From Streptomyces camelliae (GTDB lineage: Bacteria > Actinomycetota > Actinomycetes > Streptomycetales > Streptomycetaceae): DNA of 64,000 bases. Below, one piece after another: positions 16,756-25,273 of this stretch. The position numbers and the translations under genes are program-made. The stretch spans positions 7,192,001 to 7,256,000 of the forward strand of contig NZ_CP115300.1 in NCBI RefSeq assembly GCF_027625935.1, written 5' to 3'. The number at the start of each line of letters is the position of its first letter. Within the stretch, counting starts at the first letter, position 1. Below the pieces are notes generated by a model, which did no database searches, was not told where the DNA came from, and was given only the letters and a program-made list of their open reading frames with translations.

Positions 16756-18282
16756 TCAGCCGAGGGCGGTTGCGGCCCCCTTGAGCACCAATCCGGCACC
16801 CAGGGCCAGGACGGTGAGCGCCGACACGAGCGGCAGGGTGCGGCGCACCAGCGCGGCCACGGGGTGTGCGGTCCAGCGCGGGCGCCGCTCCAGCACCCGG
16901 GACGCCCCGGTGCCCAGCCGGACCACGGCGACCCCGGCCGCGGTGAGCGTCAGCGCGAGTCCGGCGCCGTAGGCCACGACGAGCAGCAGCCCGAACCAGG
17001 CCTTGCCCAGTGCGGTGGCGCCGACGAGCACGACCACGGCGGAGGGGCTGGGCACGAGGCCGCCGGCGAAGCCGAGCAGGATCGTGCCGCGGAGGGTGGG
17101 GGCGGTGGGGTGGGTGTGGGTGTGGCCGCCGTGGGTGTGTTCGACACCGTGATGGTGGTGGTGATGATGATGGTGGGCGGGCCCATGGTGTGCGCCCACA
17201 CCGGCCAACGCGCGTACCCGCGACTCCTCATGGGCGTGATCGTGCTCGTGAACGTGCCCGTGCGCCCGGTTGCGCCACGCCCGCCGTACGAGGTTCACGC
17301 CCGCCGCCAGCACCAGGGCGCCGCTGGCGATGCCGAGCCAGGCGATCACCGAGGGGGTCGCGGCGGAGCCGGCGGTGACGAGGAGGCCCAGGGCGACGAC
17401 GCCGAGGGTGTGGGTGACGGTGACGGACGCGGCCAGCGGCAGGACGTCCCTGAGCCCGGCCCGGCCGCCGCGTGCCGCCGCCGTGGCCGCCATCAGGGTC
17501 TTGCCGTGCCCCGGCGCGAGAGCGTGCAGGGCGCCGAGGACCACCGCGACGAGCAGCGCGAGGGCGGCGAAGCCGAGCGTGAGGTCATGCCGGGCCACCA
17601 GGCCGTCCAGGGCCCGCGTCCAGCGGTCGACGCCCCGGGGCAGCACGGCCTCGGCGGGTGCGTCCTGTTGTTCCTCGGTGAGGGCGGGGCCGCCGGGGCG
17701 CACCCGCAGCGACGCGGTGGAGGTGTCGGCCGGGGACGACAGCAAGTCCTTGGGATAGGTGGTGAGTTCGTGCGAGACGGAGGTCTTCGGCACGTCCGAC
17801 GTGGTGAGGGTCATCCGGTCGCCGCGTGCGGTGATCTCCCGCCAGCCGGGTCCGGACCAGTTCGTCGTGGCGTGGAAGCCGAGGGTGAGCGAGCCGGTCC
17901 GCGGGAGCGACGCGGTCCAACGACATTGCACGCGCAGGGTGTTGAGCCCCGCCTGGCCGGGCCGCAGGGTGGCCCGGCTGTCCCGCACGGTGAGGGGAGC
18001 CGGGTGTCCGGCCACGGTCACCGAGCTGCCGCGGGCGTCCTGTGTGCAGCGCCGGCGGGCCCACTCGGGCATCCCCAGTCGCTCGATGTCCGGCTTGGCC
18101 TGGGTCGCCGGGATCTCGGCCAGGTCCTCGACGTGGTCGACCCGGAGCTGACCGGGTGCGGCGACGAGACCGTCGTACCGGTTGACGGTGAAGTTGCCCA
18201 AGGGATGCGCGCTCGCCCCGGTGGCGGGCAGGAGGACGAGGCCGCACACCGCGAGCAGGAGGCACGCCAGACGCCGTTTCAC
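16756..18282 (-). CDS. NicO/RcnA-type nickel-cobalt transporter with periplasmic-type N domain
   Basis: 508 residues. A signal peptide (cleavage near ASA|HPLGN, residue 25) is followed by a 200-residue extracytoplasmic domain starting HPLGNFTVNRYDGL. Then comes a six-helix NicO/HupE-like carrier with the signature HALAPGHGK at residues 253-261. A cytoplasmic or loop segment at 341-392 is extremely His-rich (nine consecutive His at 370-378). The family moves Ni2+/Co2+, usually outward for RcnA; direction here is inferred. GTG at 18282 overlaps the TPR gene stop as GTGA, so they are coupled. Confidence 0.88.
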   Translation of the reverse strand: MKRRLACLLLAVCGLVLLPATGASAHPLGNFTVNRYDGLVAAPGQLRVDHVEDLAEIPATQAKPDIERLGMPEWARRRCTQDARGSSVTVAGHPAPLTVRDSRATLRPGQAGLNTLRVQCRWTASLPRTGSLTLGFHATTNWSGPGWREITARGDRMTLTTSDVPKTSVSHELTTYPKDLLSSPADTSTASLRVRPGGPALTEEQQDAPAEAVLPRGVDRWTRALDGLVARHDLTLGFAALALLVAVVLGALHALAPGHGKTLMAATAAARGGRAGLRDVLPLAASVTVTHTLGVVALGLLVTAGSAATPSVIAWLGIASGALVLAAGVNLVRRAWRNRAHGHVHEHDHAHEESRVRALAGVGAHHGPAHHHHHHHHHGVEHTHGGHTHTHPTAPTLRGTILLGFAGGLVPSPSAVVVLVGATALGKAWFGLLLVVAYGAGLALTLTAAGVAVVRLGTGASRVLERRPRWTAHPVAALVRRTLPLVSALTVLALGAGLVLKGAATALG

Positions 18283-20300
18283 TTCGTGGCCTCCAGCGCC
18301 TTGCGGGCCTCGGCCGCGCCCAAGGGGGAGAAGCCGGGGTTCAGTTTCAGGGCGGAGGCCAGGGAGGCGCGGCCGGCCGCGCGGTGGCCGGTGGCCAGCT
18401 CGATCATGCCGCGGTGGTAGAGGAAGGCGGCATTGCGGTAGCCGGTGGCGGTGGCCTGGCGGGCGTACCCGAGGGCCTGCGCGTCCTGGCCGTTGACGTG
18501 CAGCGCCCAGGCCAGCGCGTCCGCGGTGTGCACGGTGTGCCGACGGGCCCACTCGGCGCGGGCCGCGCGCAGGGCGGCCGCCTTGTCACCGTGGTCGGCG
18601 GCGGCCAGCGCGGTGTCCAGATCGGCGTTCACGCCGTTGGCGCGGGCCAGTGAGATCCAGGCGTCCACCAGGGCGTACTGCTCCTTCGCCCGGGCCCGGT
18701 CGCCGGCCGCGCCCCGCGCCTCGTACAGCTCGCCCAGCTCGACGAGCGGGCCCGGCAGCGGATAGCGGGACACCACGGTCTCCATGCCTTTGATCGCCGC
18801 GGCCCGGTCACCGCTCGCGGCCTGCGCCCGGGCCCGGCCCTCCAGCGCCGGCAGATAGGTGTCGTCGGCGGCGAGGGCACGGGCGTAGGAGGTGAGGGCG
18901 GTCTTGTAGTCGCCCTGGTTCCAGGCGAGTTGGCCGAGCTGGGCGGACACGTAGGCGATGTCGCCGGGCGTGGTGGCGGAGGACAGCGCCTGCTGGAGGA
19001 CCCGGCGGGCGGTCGTCACGTCCCCGCGCAGCTCGTGCACGTACGCGTACCGCGTGAAGACCGGGACGCCCGGCTTGCGCGTGTCGGCGGTCTCGGCGGC
19101 CTGCGACGCCTCGGGGTACCGGCCGAGCTCGACCAGGGCGTCGATACGGGAGGACAGCGCGCGCTCGCTGTACGGGTTCTGCCGCAGGGCCCGGTCCGCG
19201 TAGGTCAGGGCGTCCGCGAAGTCGTGCCGGGCGGCGGCGAGCGCGGCCCGGCCGGCCAGGGCCTGGTCGTTGTCCGGGGTCAGCGCCAGGGACCGGCTCA
19301 ACGCCTTGTCCGCCTGCGGATACCGGGACGGGTCGCCCTTGGTCCGCGCCTGCTCGACGTAGGCCAGACCGAGCGTGGCCCAGCTGCCGGAGTCCTTCGG
19401 CTGGGTCCGCAGATGCGCCTGGAGCGCGGCGATGCTCGCGTCCAGATTCCCACCGCCCAGGACCCCGGGATCGACGGCGCTGGAGGCCGCCGCCACGGAC
19501 GCGGGCGACCGGTCGGCGCCGACGGCGATCGCCCCGCCGGTGAGCGCGAGCGCCAACAGCACTGCGGAGCCCCCGAGTTGGAGCGCCCGCCAGCGCCGCC
19601 CGGCAGCGGCGACCCGGTGCACGGCGGCGACACGCCCGTCGGGGTCGGCGGCGGAGGGGGCGTTGGGGTCGTGGGACGGGTTCGCGGTGGACCGGGAGGA
19701 GGAGAGGTCCTCGGGGTCACGGGGCGTGGGCTCGGCGGATGGGGAGGCTGCGGAGATTTCGGCGCCGTGGGACGAGTGGTCGGCGGACCCGGAGGGTGAG
19801 CGGCCATCGGAGTCGCTGGGCGTGGGCTCGGCGGATGGGGAGGCTGAGGGGATTTCGGCGCCGTGGGACGAGTGGTCGGCGGACCCGGAGGGTGAGCGGC
19901 CATCGGAGTCGCTGGGCGTGGGCTCGGCGGATGGGGAGGCTGAGGGGATTTCGGCGCCGTGGGACGAGTGGTCGGCGGACCCCGAGGGCGAGCGGTCGCC
20001 GGAGTCGCCGGGCGTGGGCTCGGCGGAGCCGACCGCCGCCGGCTCCTCGGTGTCCGAGGGGCCGGTGTCGCGGAGGGTGTGCTCGTGCGAGGTGAGGGCC
20101 GACGGCTCGCCGGTGTCGTCGATCGTGCCCGTACCTCCGGAAGAGCCCTCCCGGGAATCCTGGCACGGTGGTGTCCCGGCGGCGGAGCGCTCACCGGTGC
20201 CGGCAGGGGCCGGTCCCGGTGTCGTGTCGTCGGCCCTGTTCACCCTGCTGCCGTCCATCTCGACCTCGACCTCGTCCTCGTCCTTCGCGCGCGGGCCCAT
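18279..20300 (-). CDS. membrane-anchored TPR protein with repetitive N-terminal region
   Basis: 673 residues. Residues 1-235 are low-complexity and acidic, with three copies of a 32-residue unit. One transmembrane helix lies at about 240-262. Residues about 285-670 form a long TPR superhelix (SWATLGLAYVEQA, ALAGRAALAAARHDFADAL, AALRAARAEWARRH). A scaffold or assembly role outside the membrane is the likely use. It lies 97 bases after the DUF4331 gene and overlaps the NicO transporter gene, so the three form an operon. Confidence 0.85.
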   Translation of the reverse strand: MGPRAKDEDEVEVEMDGSRVNRADDTTPGPAPAGTGERSAAGTPPCQDSREGSSGGTGTIDDTGEPSALTSHEHTLRDTGPSDTEEPAAVGSAEPTPGDSGDRSPSGSADHSSHGAEIPSASPSAEPTPSDSDGRSPSGSADHSSHGAEIPSASPSAEPTPSDSDGRSPSGSADHSSHGAEISAASPSAEPTPRDPEDLSSSRSTANPSHDPNAPSAADPDGRVAAVHRVAAAGRRWRALQLGGSAVLLALALTGGAIAVGADRSPASVAAASSAVDPGVLGGGNLDASIAALQAHLRTQPKDSGSWATLGLAYVEQARTKGDPSRYPQADKALSRSLALTPDNDQALAGRAALAAARHDFADALTYADRALRQNPYSERALSSRIDALVELGRYPEASQAAETADTRKPGVPVFTRYAYVHELRGDVTTARRVLQQALSSATTPGDIAYVSAQLGQLAWNQGDYKTALTSYARALAADDTYLPALEGRARAQAASGDRAAAIKGMETVVSRYPLPGPLVELGELYEARGAAGDRARAKEQYALVDAWISLARANGVNADLDTALAAADHGDKAAALRAARAEWARRHTVHTADALAWALHVNGQDAQALGYARQATATGYRNAAFLYHRGMIELATGHRAAGRASLASALKLNPGFSPLGAAEARKALEATK
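19731..20018 (-). repeat. three tandem 96-base repeats inside the TPR gene
   Basis: The block starting CTCGGCGGATGGGGAGGCTG recurs at 19731, 19827 and 19923, with a diverged fourth start at 20019, exactly 96 bases apart. Two copies are nearly identical at DNA level. Each encodes 32 residues (SAEPTPSDSDGRSPSGSADH followed by SSHGAEIPSASP), keeping the frame. Confidence 0.95.
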
Positions 20301-20338
20301 GCCCTCTCCTCGCGTCTGCTGCGCTGGTGGTGTGGGAG

Positions 20339-20376
20339 GCGCGGCCCGCCGTGGGGGAGGGGGGTACGGGCCGCGC
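20339..20376 (-). terminator. 10-bp hairpin between DUF4331 and TPR genes
   Basis: GCGCGGCCCG (20339-20348) and CGGGCCGCGC (20367-20376) are perfectly complementary across an 18-base loop. It lies inside the 97-base gap of an otherwise continuous operon, so it may act as a partial terminator or RNA-processing stem that lowers expression of the two downstream genes relative to DUF4331. Confidence 0.5.
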
Positions 20377-20397
20377 CGGTCTGGGGGTGGGGGGCGG

Positions 20398-21942
20398 TCA
20401 GTACGGGCGCTGTATGCGCCGGCGCCACCAGGCGAGGGCCGTGCCGAGCAGCAGGATCCCGGCCGCGCCCGAGGCCGCCGAGGCGGCGATCAGCACGGTG
20501 TTGTCGGACGTGCCGGAGCCGGCTGGCTGGAGGGCGTCGCCGAGCTGGCTGCGTACGTCCGTGCCCGCGGTCGTGCCCTTGGCGAGCGGGCCGCGCGACC
20601 CGGAGGTGGGCTCGGCAACGTACGGGAAGTACTTCTCGAAGTTCTGGTCGTTCTTGTCGACCCCGTCACCCAAGTCGTTCTTCATGCCGACCAGTTCGCC
20701 CTCCATCACCTGGAGCGCCTCGTCCACCACGTCGTCGGTGAGGCGACGGCCGTTCGGGAAGCCCGCGTTGTCGCCGTCGAGGACACCGAGCCGCTTGGGA
20801 TGCATGCTCGGCTTGATCGAGGTGTTCAGACGCAGCTCCTCCGAAGGGCGCACGTTGGGCGGCTGGTTGAGGCCCTTGACACCCTTGAGGAACACATCGA
20901 CGAGGTCGTTGCGCGGCTCGCTCGGCGCCTTGATCTTGTAGATCTGCTCGATGAGCTTCGGCAGTTCGGGGTGGGTGACGTTGTTCAGGAACTGGCCGTC
21001 GTACGCGGGCTGCGAGGCATTGAACTTGTCCTTGTCCTTCTGCGGGTTCACGACCTCGTTGACCAGCGGGTTGCCCAGGCGGGAGACCTGCGTGTAGTAG
21101 CCCTGCGCGTTGCGGCGCTGGGTCGTGGACCAGATGCCGACGACCGGCTGGCCCGCGGACTCGCGGATCAGGTCGCTCGGCACCTGCAGGGCGATGGTGT
21201 TGACGTTGTAGCCCTTGAGCGTGTCGTTGCCGACCTCGCTGAGGTTGCCGCCGTACAGCAGGTCGAAGACGCGCAGGTCGGCGAAGAACGGGTCGTCCGC
21301 CTGCCCGGCGAAGGTCGTGGCGCCGCCCGCTGTCTTGTAGACGGCCTGCGAGCGCAGTTTGGCGTAGTCCGGCATGGAGGCCTTGCCGACGTTCGAGGGC
21401 GCCACCGGTACGCCGTCCGCGAGCTTCGTCCGGTACACCACCCGGTCGTGCTTGAGCCGGAGCACGTCGATGTCGTAGGTCTGCGTGATGTTGAGGTTGG
21501 GGTCGTCGAGGCTCTTCACGACACCGGTGTTGTAGAGGAACGTGTTGCGGTTCTTCGTGTGCGTCTTGAAGGTGTAGCGGAAGATCAGGTCGTCGTGCGC
21601 GTCACCGTTGGCGTCGATGTGGATGTCGTACTGGGCGTCGTCGGCGAACGTGTAGAAGTTCGGGCCGCCCGCCGGCTCCTCGAACGGGATCCAGTTCGCC
21701 ACGATCGTCGTCGTGTCCGGTTTGTCGGGGCTGACGAACGCGTACAGGTCGGTGTTGTCGTACTGCGGCGTCCCCGAGATCAGCGGCGCCTCCCGGTGGG
21801 AGGAGGCGGAGGCCGCTCCGGGTGCCAGCGTGGCGACGCCCGCGGCGGTGAGCCCGCCGGCCGCCAGTGCGCCGCACAGGAGCGTGACCAGGCCCGTGCG
21901 TCCCGTGCCGCTCCTGCCGCTTTTGGAGAAGAGAGGTGTCAT
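20398..21942 (-). CDS. DUF4331 family secreted, membrane-tethered protein
   Basis: 514 residues. A signal peptide (residues about 1-45) leads to the family signature SSHREAPLISGTPQYDNTDLYAF. The whole middle is the DUF4331 beta-rich domain. The C terminus has a hydrophobic segment (TVLIAASAASGAAGILLLGTA) and a WWRRR stop-transfer, so it is anchored outside the membrane. Function of DUF4331 is unknown. It heads the operon with the TPR protein and NicO transporter and is divergent from the sigma factor gene, suggesting it is the main SigK-type target. Confidence 0.9.
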   Translation of the reverse strand: MTPLFSKSGRSGTGRTGLVTLLCGALAAGGLTAAGVATLAPGAASASSHREAPLISGTPQYDNTDLYAFVSPDKPDTTTIVANWIPFEEPAGGPNFYTFADDAQYDIHIDANGDAHDDLIFRYTFKTHTKNRNTFLYNTGVVKSLDDPNLNITQTYDIDVLRLKHDRVVYRTKLADGVPVAPSNVGKASMPDYAKLRSQAVYKTAGGATTFAGQADDPFFADLRVFDLLYGGNLSEVGNDTLKGYNVNTIALQVPSDLIRESAGQPVVGIWSTTQRRNAQGYYTQVSRLGNPLVNEVVNPQKDKDKFNASQPAYDGQFLNNVTHPELPKLIEQIYKIKAPSEPRNDLVDVFLKGVKGLNQPPNVRPSEELRLNTSIKPSMHPKRLGVLDGDNAGFPNGRRLTDDVVDEALQVMEGELVGMKNDLGDGVDKNDQNFEKYFPYVAEPTSGSRGPLAKGTTAGTDVRSQLGDALQPAGSGTSDNTVLIAASAASGAAGILLLGTALAWWRRRIQRPY

Positions 21943-22102
21943 GCCGTCTGTCCGTCCGTACTCAGTGCCGACTTGCCGTTGACGGACGGGTATACGGAGC
22001 GACGGCGCCGATCGGCTTGGTCGGCCGGAAAAAATTTTTGGGTTCTTCCCGACCCGCGTTTTCGGCCCGCTGATCCGTATCACGGGCGGGAGGTGGGCGT
22101 TC
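21943..22102. promoter_or_regulatory. divergent promoter region of sigma factor and DUF4331 genes
   Basis: 160 bases shared by two outward-facing units. It contains an unusual AT block, AAAAAATTTTT at 22029-22039, flanked by GGCCGG on the left and GGGTTCTTCC on the right, so GGAA-type elements are present on both strands. This arrangement would suit autoregulated ECF promoters, but I cannot fix the exact -35/-10. Confidence 0.45.
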
Positions 22103-22702
22103 GTGCGGATGCGTGGAGCACGGGGAAGGGCCGGCTGTGGCCACGGAGATGGGGCCGGCGTGCAGGCGGACGAGCTGCTGGTGCTGGTCGCGGGCGGGGA
22201 CCACAGGGCGTTCGAGGACCTGTACGCCCTGGTGTCCGGTCCGGTGTACGGACTGGTCCGACGGGTGGTGCGCGACCCCGCCCAGTCCGAGGAGGTGGCC
22301 CAGGAAGTGCTGTTGGAGACCTGGCGGTCCGCCGCCAGGTTCGACCCCGGCCGGGGCAGCGCGCTGTCCTGGATCCTCACCCTCGCCCACCGCCGCGCCG
22401 TCGACCGGGTGCGCAGCGCCCGCGCGGCCGGCGAACGCGAGCAGCGGGAGGCCCTGCGCGCCGGGGAGCCCGCGTTCGACCAGGTCGCCGAGGAGGTCGA
22501 GGCGGGGCTGGAGCGCGAGTGGGTGCGCCGCTGTCTGAAGCGGCTCACGGACCTGCAACGCCAGTCCGTGACCCTCGCCTACTACGACGGCTACACCTAC
22601 CGCGAGGTCGCCGAACGGCTCTCGCTGCCGCTCGGCACGGTCAAGACGCGGATGCGCGACGGACTCACCCGGCTGCGCCAGTGCCTGGGAGGCGCCGCAT
22701 GA
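22103..22702 (+). CDS. sigK: ECF RNA polymerase sigma factor, SigK-like
   Basis: 199 residues. Region 2 includes FEDLYALVSGPVYGLVRRVV and DPAQSEEVAQEVLLETWR with SALSWILTLAHRRAVDRVR. Region 4 includes LTDLQRQSVTLAYYDGYTYREVAERLSLPLGTVKTRMRDG split over the helix-turn-helix. The DPAQSEEV-type wording is typical of SigK. GTG at 22103 has GGGAGG nine bases upstream; GTG 22160 is an alternative. Its stop overlaps the anti-sigma start as ATGA. The gene symbol is by family, not proven orthology. Confidence 0.88.
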   Translation: MRMRGARGRAGCGHGDGAGVQADELLVLVAGGDHRAFEDLYALVSGPVYGLVRRVVRDPAQSEEVAQEVLLETWRSAARFDPGRGSALSWILTLAHRRAVDRVRSARAAGEREQREALRAGEPAFDQVAEEVEAGLEREWVRRCLKRLTDLQRQSVTLAYYDGYTYREVAERLSLPLGTVKTRMRDGLTRLRQCLGGAA

Positions 22703-23523
22703 GCATCCTCGGCAGGCTGATGGGCGGCGCAGACCTGCACTCCCTCGCCGCGCCCTACGCCCTCGACGCCCTCGAACCGGGCGAGCGGCGCCGGTTCGAG
22801 AAGCATCTGCGGGACTGCGACCGCTGCGCGGCCGAGACCCGGGGACTGGCCGAGGACGCGGTGCGGCTCGCCTGGTCCACGGCCGCCCCCGCGCCGGCCG
22901 CCCTGCGGGACCGGGTGCTGGCCGCCGTACGCACGACCCCGCAGGAGCCGGCCTCGGTCCAGGGACCGGCGCGCGGGCGCGCGCCGCAGCTGCCGCCGCA
23001 CGTCTGGGGCACCCAGCCACCCCCGGGACGCTCCCGTACGCCCCGCACGCGCCCCTTCTTCGTGCCGCTCGCCACGGTCACCGCGACGGCGGCCCTCGTC
23101 GTCGCCTCCCTCTTCGCGGTGCAGGCGCAGCGCACGCAGGACCGGCTCGACGCCGCACAGGTACGGGCACGTGAGATCGCCCACGTTCTGGCCGCTTCCG
23201 ACGCCCGCGCCGTGACCGGCAAGGACGCCCGCGGCCGCGGGATCGGAGTGATCGCTTCCGCCGCGGAGCGGGAAGCCGTCGTCACCCTCAGCGGATACGG
23301 CACCCCGGCCGGCGGCCGCGTCCACCAGCTGTGGCTCATGCGCCCCCGCGCGCAGCCGCGCTCCCTCGGGCTCTTCGCGGGCGACACGCCCTTGGTCGCA
23401 AAGGGGCTCGACACCGGCTCGACGTCACTCGCCGTGACCGTCGAGCCTGACGGCGGCTCAGCGCAACCCACCAGCCAGCCCATTGTCCAACTCACCCTGA
23501 AATCGGTCGGATTCGGAGAGTAG
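22699..23523 (+). CDS. rskA: RskA-like transmembrane anti-sigma factor
   Basis: 274 residues. The cytoplasmic anti-sigma domain holds an HX3CX2C motif (His36, Cys40, Cys43) as in ZAS proteins, preceded by LHSLAAPYALDALEPGERRRF. A single transmembrane helix spans about 120-143. The extracellular RskA domain ends with GGRVHQLWLMRP and VTVEPDGGS. It should hold the preceding sigma factor inactive until regulated proteolysis. The ATGA overlap with the sigma gene supports a strict pair. Confidence 0.92.
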   Translation: MSILGRLMGGADLHSLAAPYALDALEPGERRRFEKHLRDCDRCAAETRGLAEDAVRLAWSTAAPAPAALRDRVLAAVRTTPQEPASVQGPARGRAPQLPPHVWGTQPPPGRSRTPRTRPFFVPLATVTATAALVVASLFAVQAQRTQDRLDAAQVRAREIAHVLAASDARAVTGKDARGRGIGVIASAAEREAVVTLSGYGTPAGGRVHQLWLMRPRAQPRSLGLFAGDTPLVAKGLDTGSTSLAVTVEPDGGSAQPTSQPIVQLTLKSVGFGE

Positions 23524-23649
23524 TCAAAGAAGGATGGTCAACCGCCTTATGGGGAAGGTGAATCCTGTGGCCGAGATACACGCGTGCCGCCCTGGGGCGA
23601 TAGGGTTACTCTGCCCGGGCCGGGTGGACTCGTACGGGTGGGGAGTGAC

Positions 23650-23931
23650 ATGGAGCAGATAACAGTGCGCAGCAGGGCCAGGGTCCCTGCGATCACCTGC
23701 GGGAGCAGCGCGACCAGTTCGCGTCTCGACCGTCATCTGTCGGTGCTGGCGGGTCCCGCCATACCGCAGCAGAAGACGGTCGAGGCGACCTCGCTGATGC
23801 GTGAGCTGACGGCGCGTGACACCGCACACCAGCGCAGCGACCGGGGCAAGCGGGTCAGCCGCGTCTCCCTGTTCGCACCCCTGCGCCGGCTGCGCCGCTC
23901 GCTGTTCGGTGGGCACGGGCGCGGCCACTGA
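23650..23931 (+). CDS. conserved small basic protein, 93 aa
   Basis: 93 residues starting MEQITVRSRARVPAITC and ending RLRRSLFGGHGRGH; Arg-rich with no membrane helix or recognised domain. I recall near-identical short proteins in other Streptomyces, which supports coding. GTGGGGAGTGAC upstream gives a modest RBS for ATG 23650. It follows the anti-sigma gene by 126 bases; a link to the SigK system is unproven. Function unknown. Confidence 0.6.
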   Translation: MEQITVRSRARVPAITCGSSATSSRLDRHLSVLAGPAIPQQKTVEATSLMRELTARDTAHQRSDRGKRVSRVSLFAPLRRLRRSLFGGHGRGH

Positions 23932-24003
23932 GCGGGCCGTGCCCGTCCGCTGAGCCGTCGCCGCCCCCGCGACGCCCCCTGGAACCTTCCGGGGTGCCCG
24001 TGC

Positions 24004-25227
24004 TCAGGCCGCCACACCGTCCCGGCGCATCGCTGCGATCTCGTCGTCCGTCATCCCCACGGCACGCAGCAGCGCTTCGGTGTGCTGCCCGAGCGCGGGC
24101 ACATCACCCATGCGTGCCTCGTCCCCGCCCGGCAGAGTGATGGGAGGCAGCAGCGCCTTCAGCGGCCCGACCGGCGACCCCACCTGACGCCACCGCTCCC
24201 GGGCCGCCAGCTGCGGATGCGCCGCCAGCTCGTGCAGATCCCGCAGCCGGGCACAGGCGATGCCCGCCTTCTCCAGCCGGATCATCGCCTCCTCGGCATT
24301 CAGCACACCGAGCGCCCGCGCCACCAACGCGTCCGTCTTCTCCCGGTTCGCGACGCGTGACGCGTTCGTCGCATACATCGGATCCATCCCCAATTCGGGG
24401 CGCTCTATGACCTGTTCAGCCAGCCGCCGCCACTCCCGGTCGTTCTGCACGGACAGCAGGACCCGCCCGCCGTCCGCCGTCGGATAGGCGTCGTACGGCG
24501 CGATGACGGCGTGCGCGAGCCCGGTGCGCGCGGGCGGCTCGCCGCCGTGCAGCGCATGGTGGAGCGGATGCCCCACCCACTCGGCGAGCGCCTCCAGCAT
24601 GGACACCTCCACCGCTCCGCCCCGCCCGGTCGTCCCGCGCCGCACGAGGGTCGCCAGCACGCCCGAGAACGCGTACATGGCCGCCGCGATGTCCGCCGCC
24701 GGGATCCCCGCCTTCACCGGCTGCTCCGGCGTCCCGGTCACCGACACCAGCCCCGCCTCGCACTGCACGAGCATGTCGTACGCCCGCTTGTCCGCGTACG
24801 GTCCCGAGCCGCCGTAGCCGGAGATGTCCACGGCGATCAGCCGCGGGTGCGCGGCGCACAGGGTGGCCGCGTCGAGGCCGAGCCGGGCCGCCGCCCCGTG
24901 CGCGAGGTTCTGCACGAACACGTCCGCGTCCGCGATCAGCCGCCGTACGACGGCCAGGCCGCGCGGGTCCTTCAGGTCCAGCGCGAGGGACTCCTTGCCG
25001 CGGTTGCACCACACGAAGTGCGAGGCGAGGCCGCGGGCCGCCGTGTCGTAGCCGCGCGCGAAATCGCCGCCGTCGACCCGCTCCACCTTGATGACCCTGG
25101 CCCCCAGGTCGGCGAGCTGCCGGGTCGCGAAGGGTGCGGACACGGCCTGTTCGACGGCGACGACGGTGATGCCCTCCAGGGGCAGGGGCTGCTGCTCGTC
25201 CATGGGCTGACGCGTGGGCTGATCCAT
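24004..25227 (-). CDS. CaiB/BaiF family (class III) CoA transferase
   Basis: 407 residues with family blocks LEGITVVAVEQAVSAPFATR, LADLGARVIKVERVDGGDFAR, WCNRGKESLALDLKDPRG, and the second-domain PYDAYPTADGGRVLLSVQND. It moves CoA between a carboxylate donor and acceptor; the family also includes alpha-methylacyl-CoA racemases, but FVWCNRGKESLALDLK is more like the transferases. Substrates unknown. Starts at 25239 and 25203 are alternatives. It follows the ABC permease on the same strand by 46 bases. Confidence 0.87.
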   Translation of the reverse strand: MDQPTRQPMDEQQPLPLEGITVVAVEQAVSAPFATRQLADLGARVIKVERVDGGDFARGYDTAARGLASHFVWCNRGKESLALDLKDPRGLAVVRRLIADADVFVQNLAHGAAARLGLDAATLCAAHPRLIAVDISGYGGSGPYADKRAYDMLVQCEAGLVSVTGTPEQPVKAGIPAADIAAAMYAFSGVLATLVRRGTTGRGGAVEVSMLEALAEWVGHPLHHALHGGEPPARTGLAHAVIAPYDAYPTADGGRVLLSVQNDREWRRLAEQVIERPELGMDPMYATNASRVANREKTDALVARALGVLNAEEAMIRLEKAGIACARLRDLHELAAHPQLAARERWRQVGSPVGPLKALLPPITLPGGDEARMGDVPALGQHTEALLRAVGMTDDEIAAMRRDGVAA

Positions 25228-25273
25228 GCCCGGGATCATGCCCCTGAGCGGCGGCTTTGTCAGCAGTGCCCGG

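Noticed and set aside
16756..18282. Urease or hydrogenase accessory transporter
   Set aside because: No urease or hydrogenase genes occur in the window, and the gene is coupled to the TPR/DUF4331 genes, so that annotation would be unsupported.
19731..20018. CRISPR-like regular repeats
   Set aside because: Repeats are 96 bases, directly abutting, in frame within a coding sequence, with no spacers and no cas genes.
19375..22698. A very long open frame on the plus strand running into the anti-sigma gene
   Set aside because: It is antisense to the TPR and DUF4331 genes and an extension ahead of the real anti-sigma start at 22699. Its composition is Arg/Gly-rich shadow sequence with no domain.
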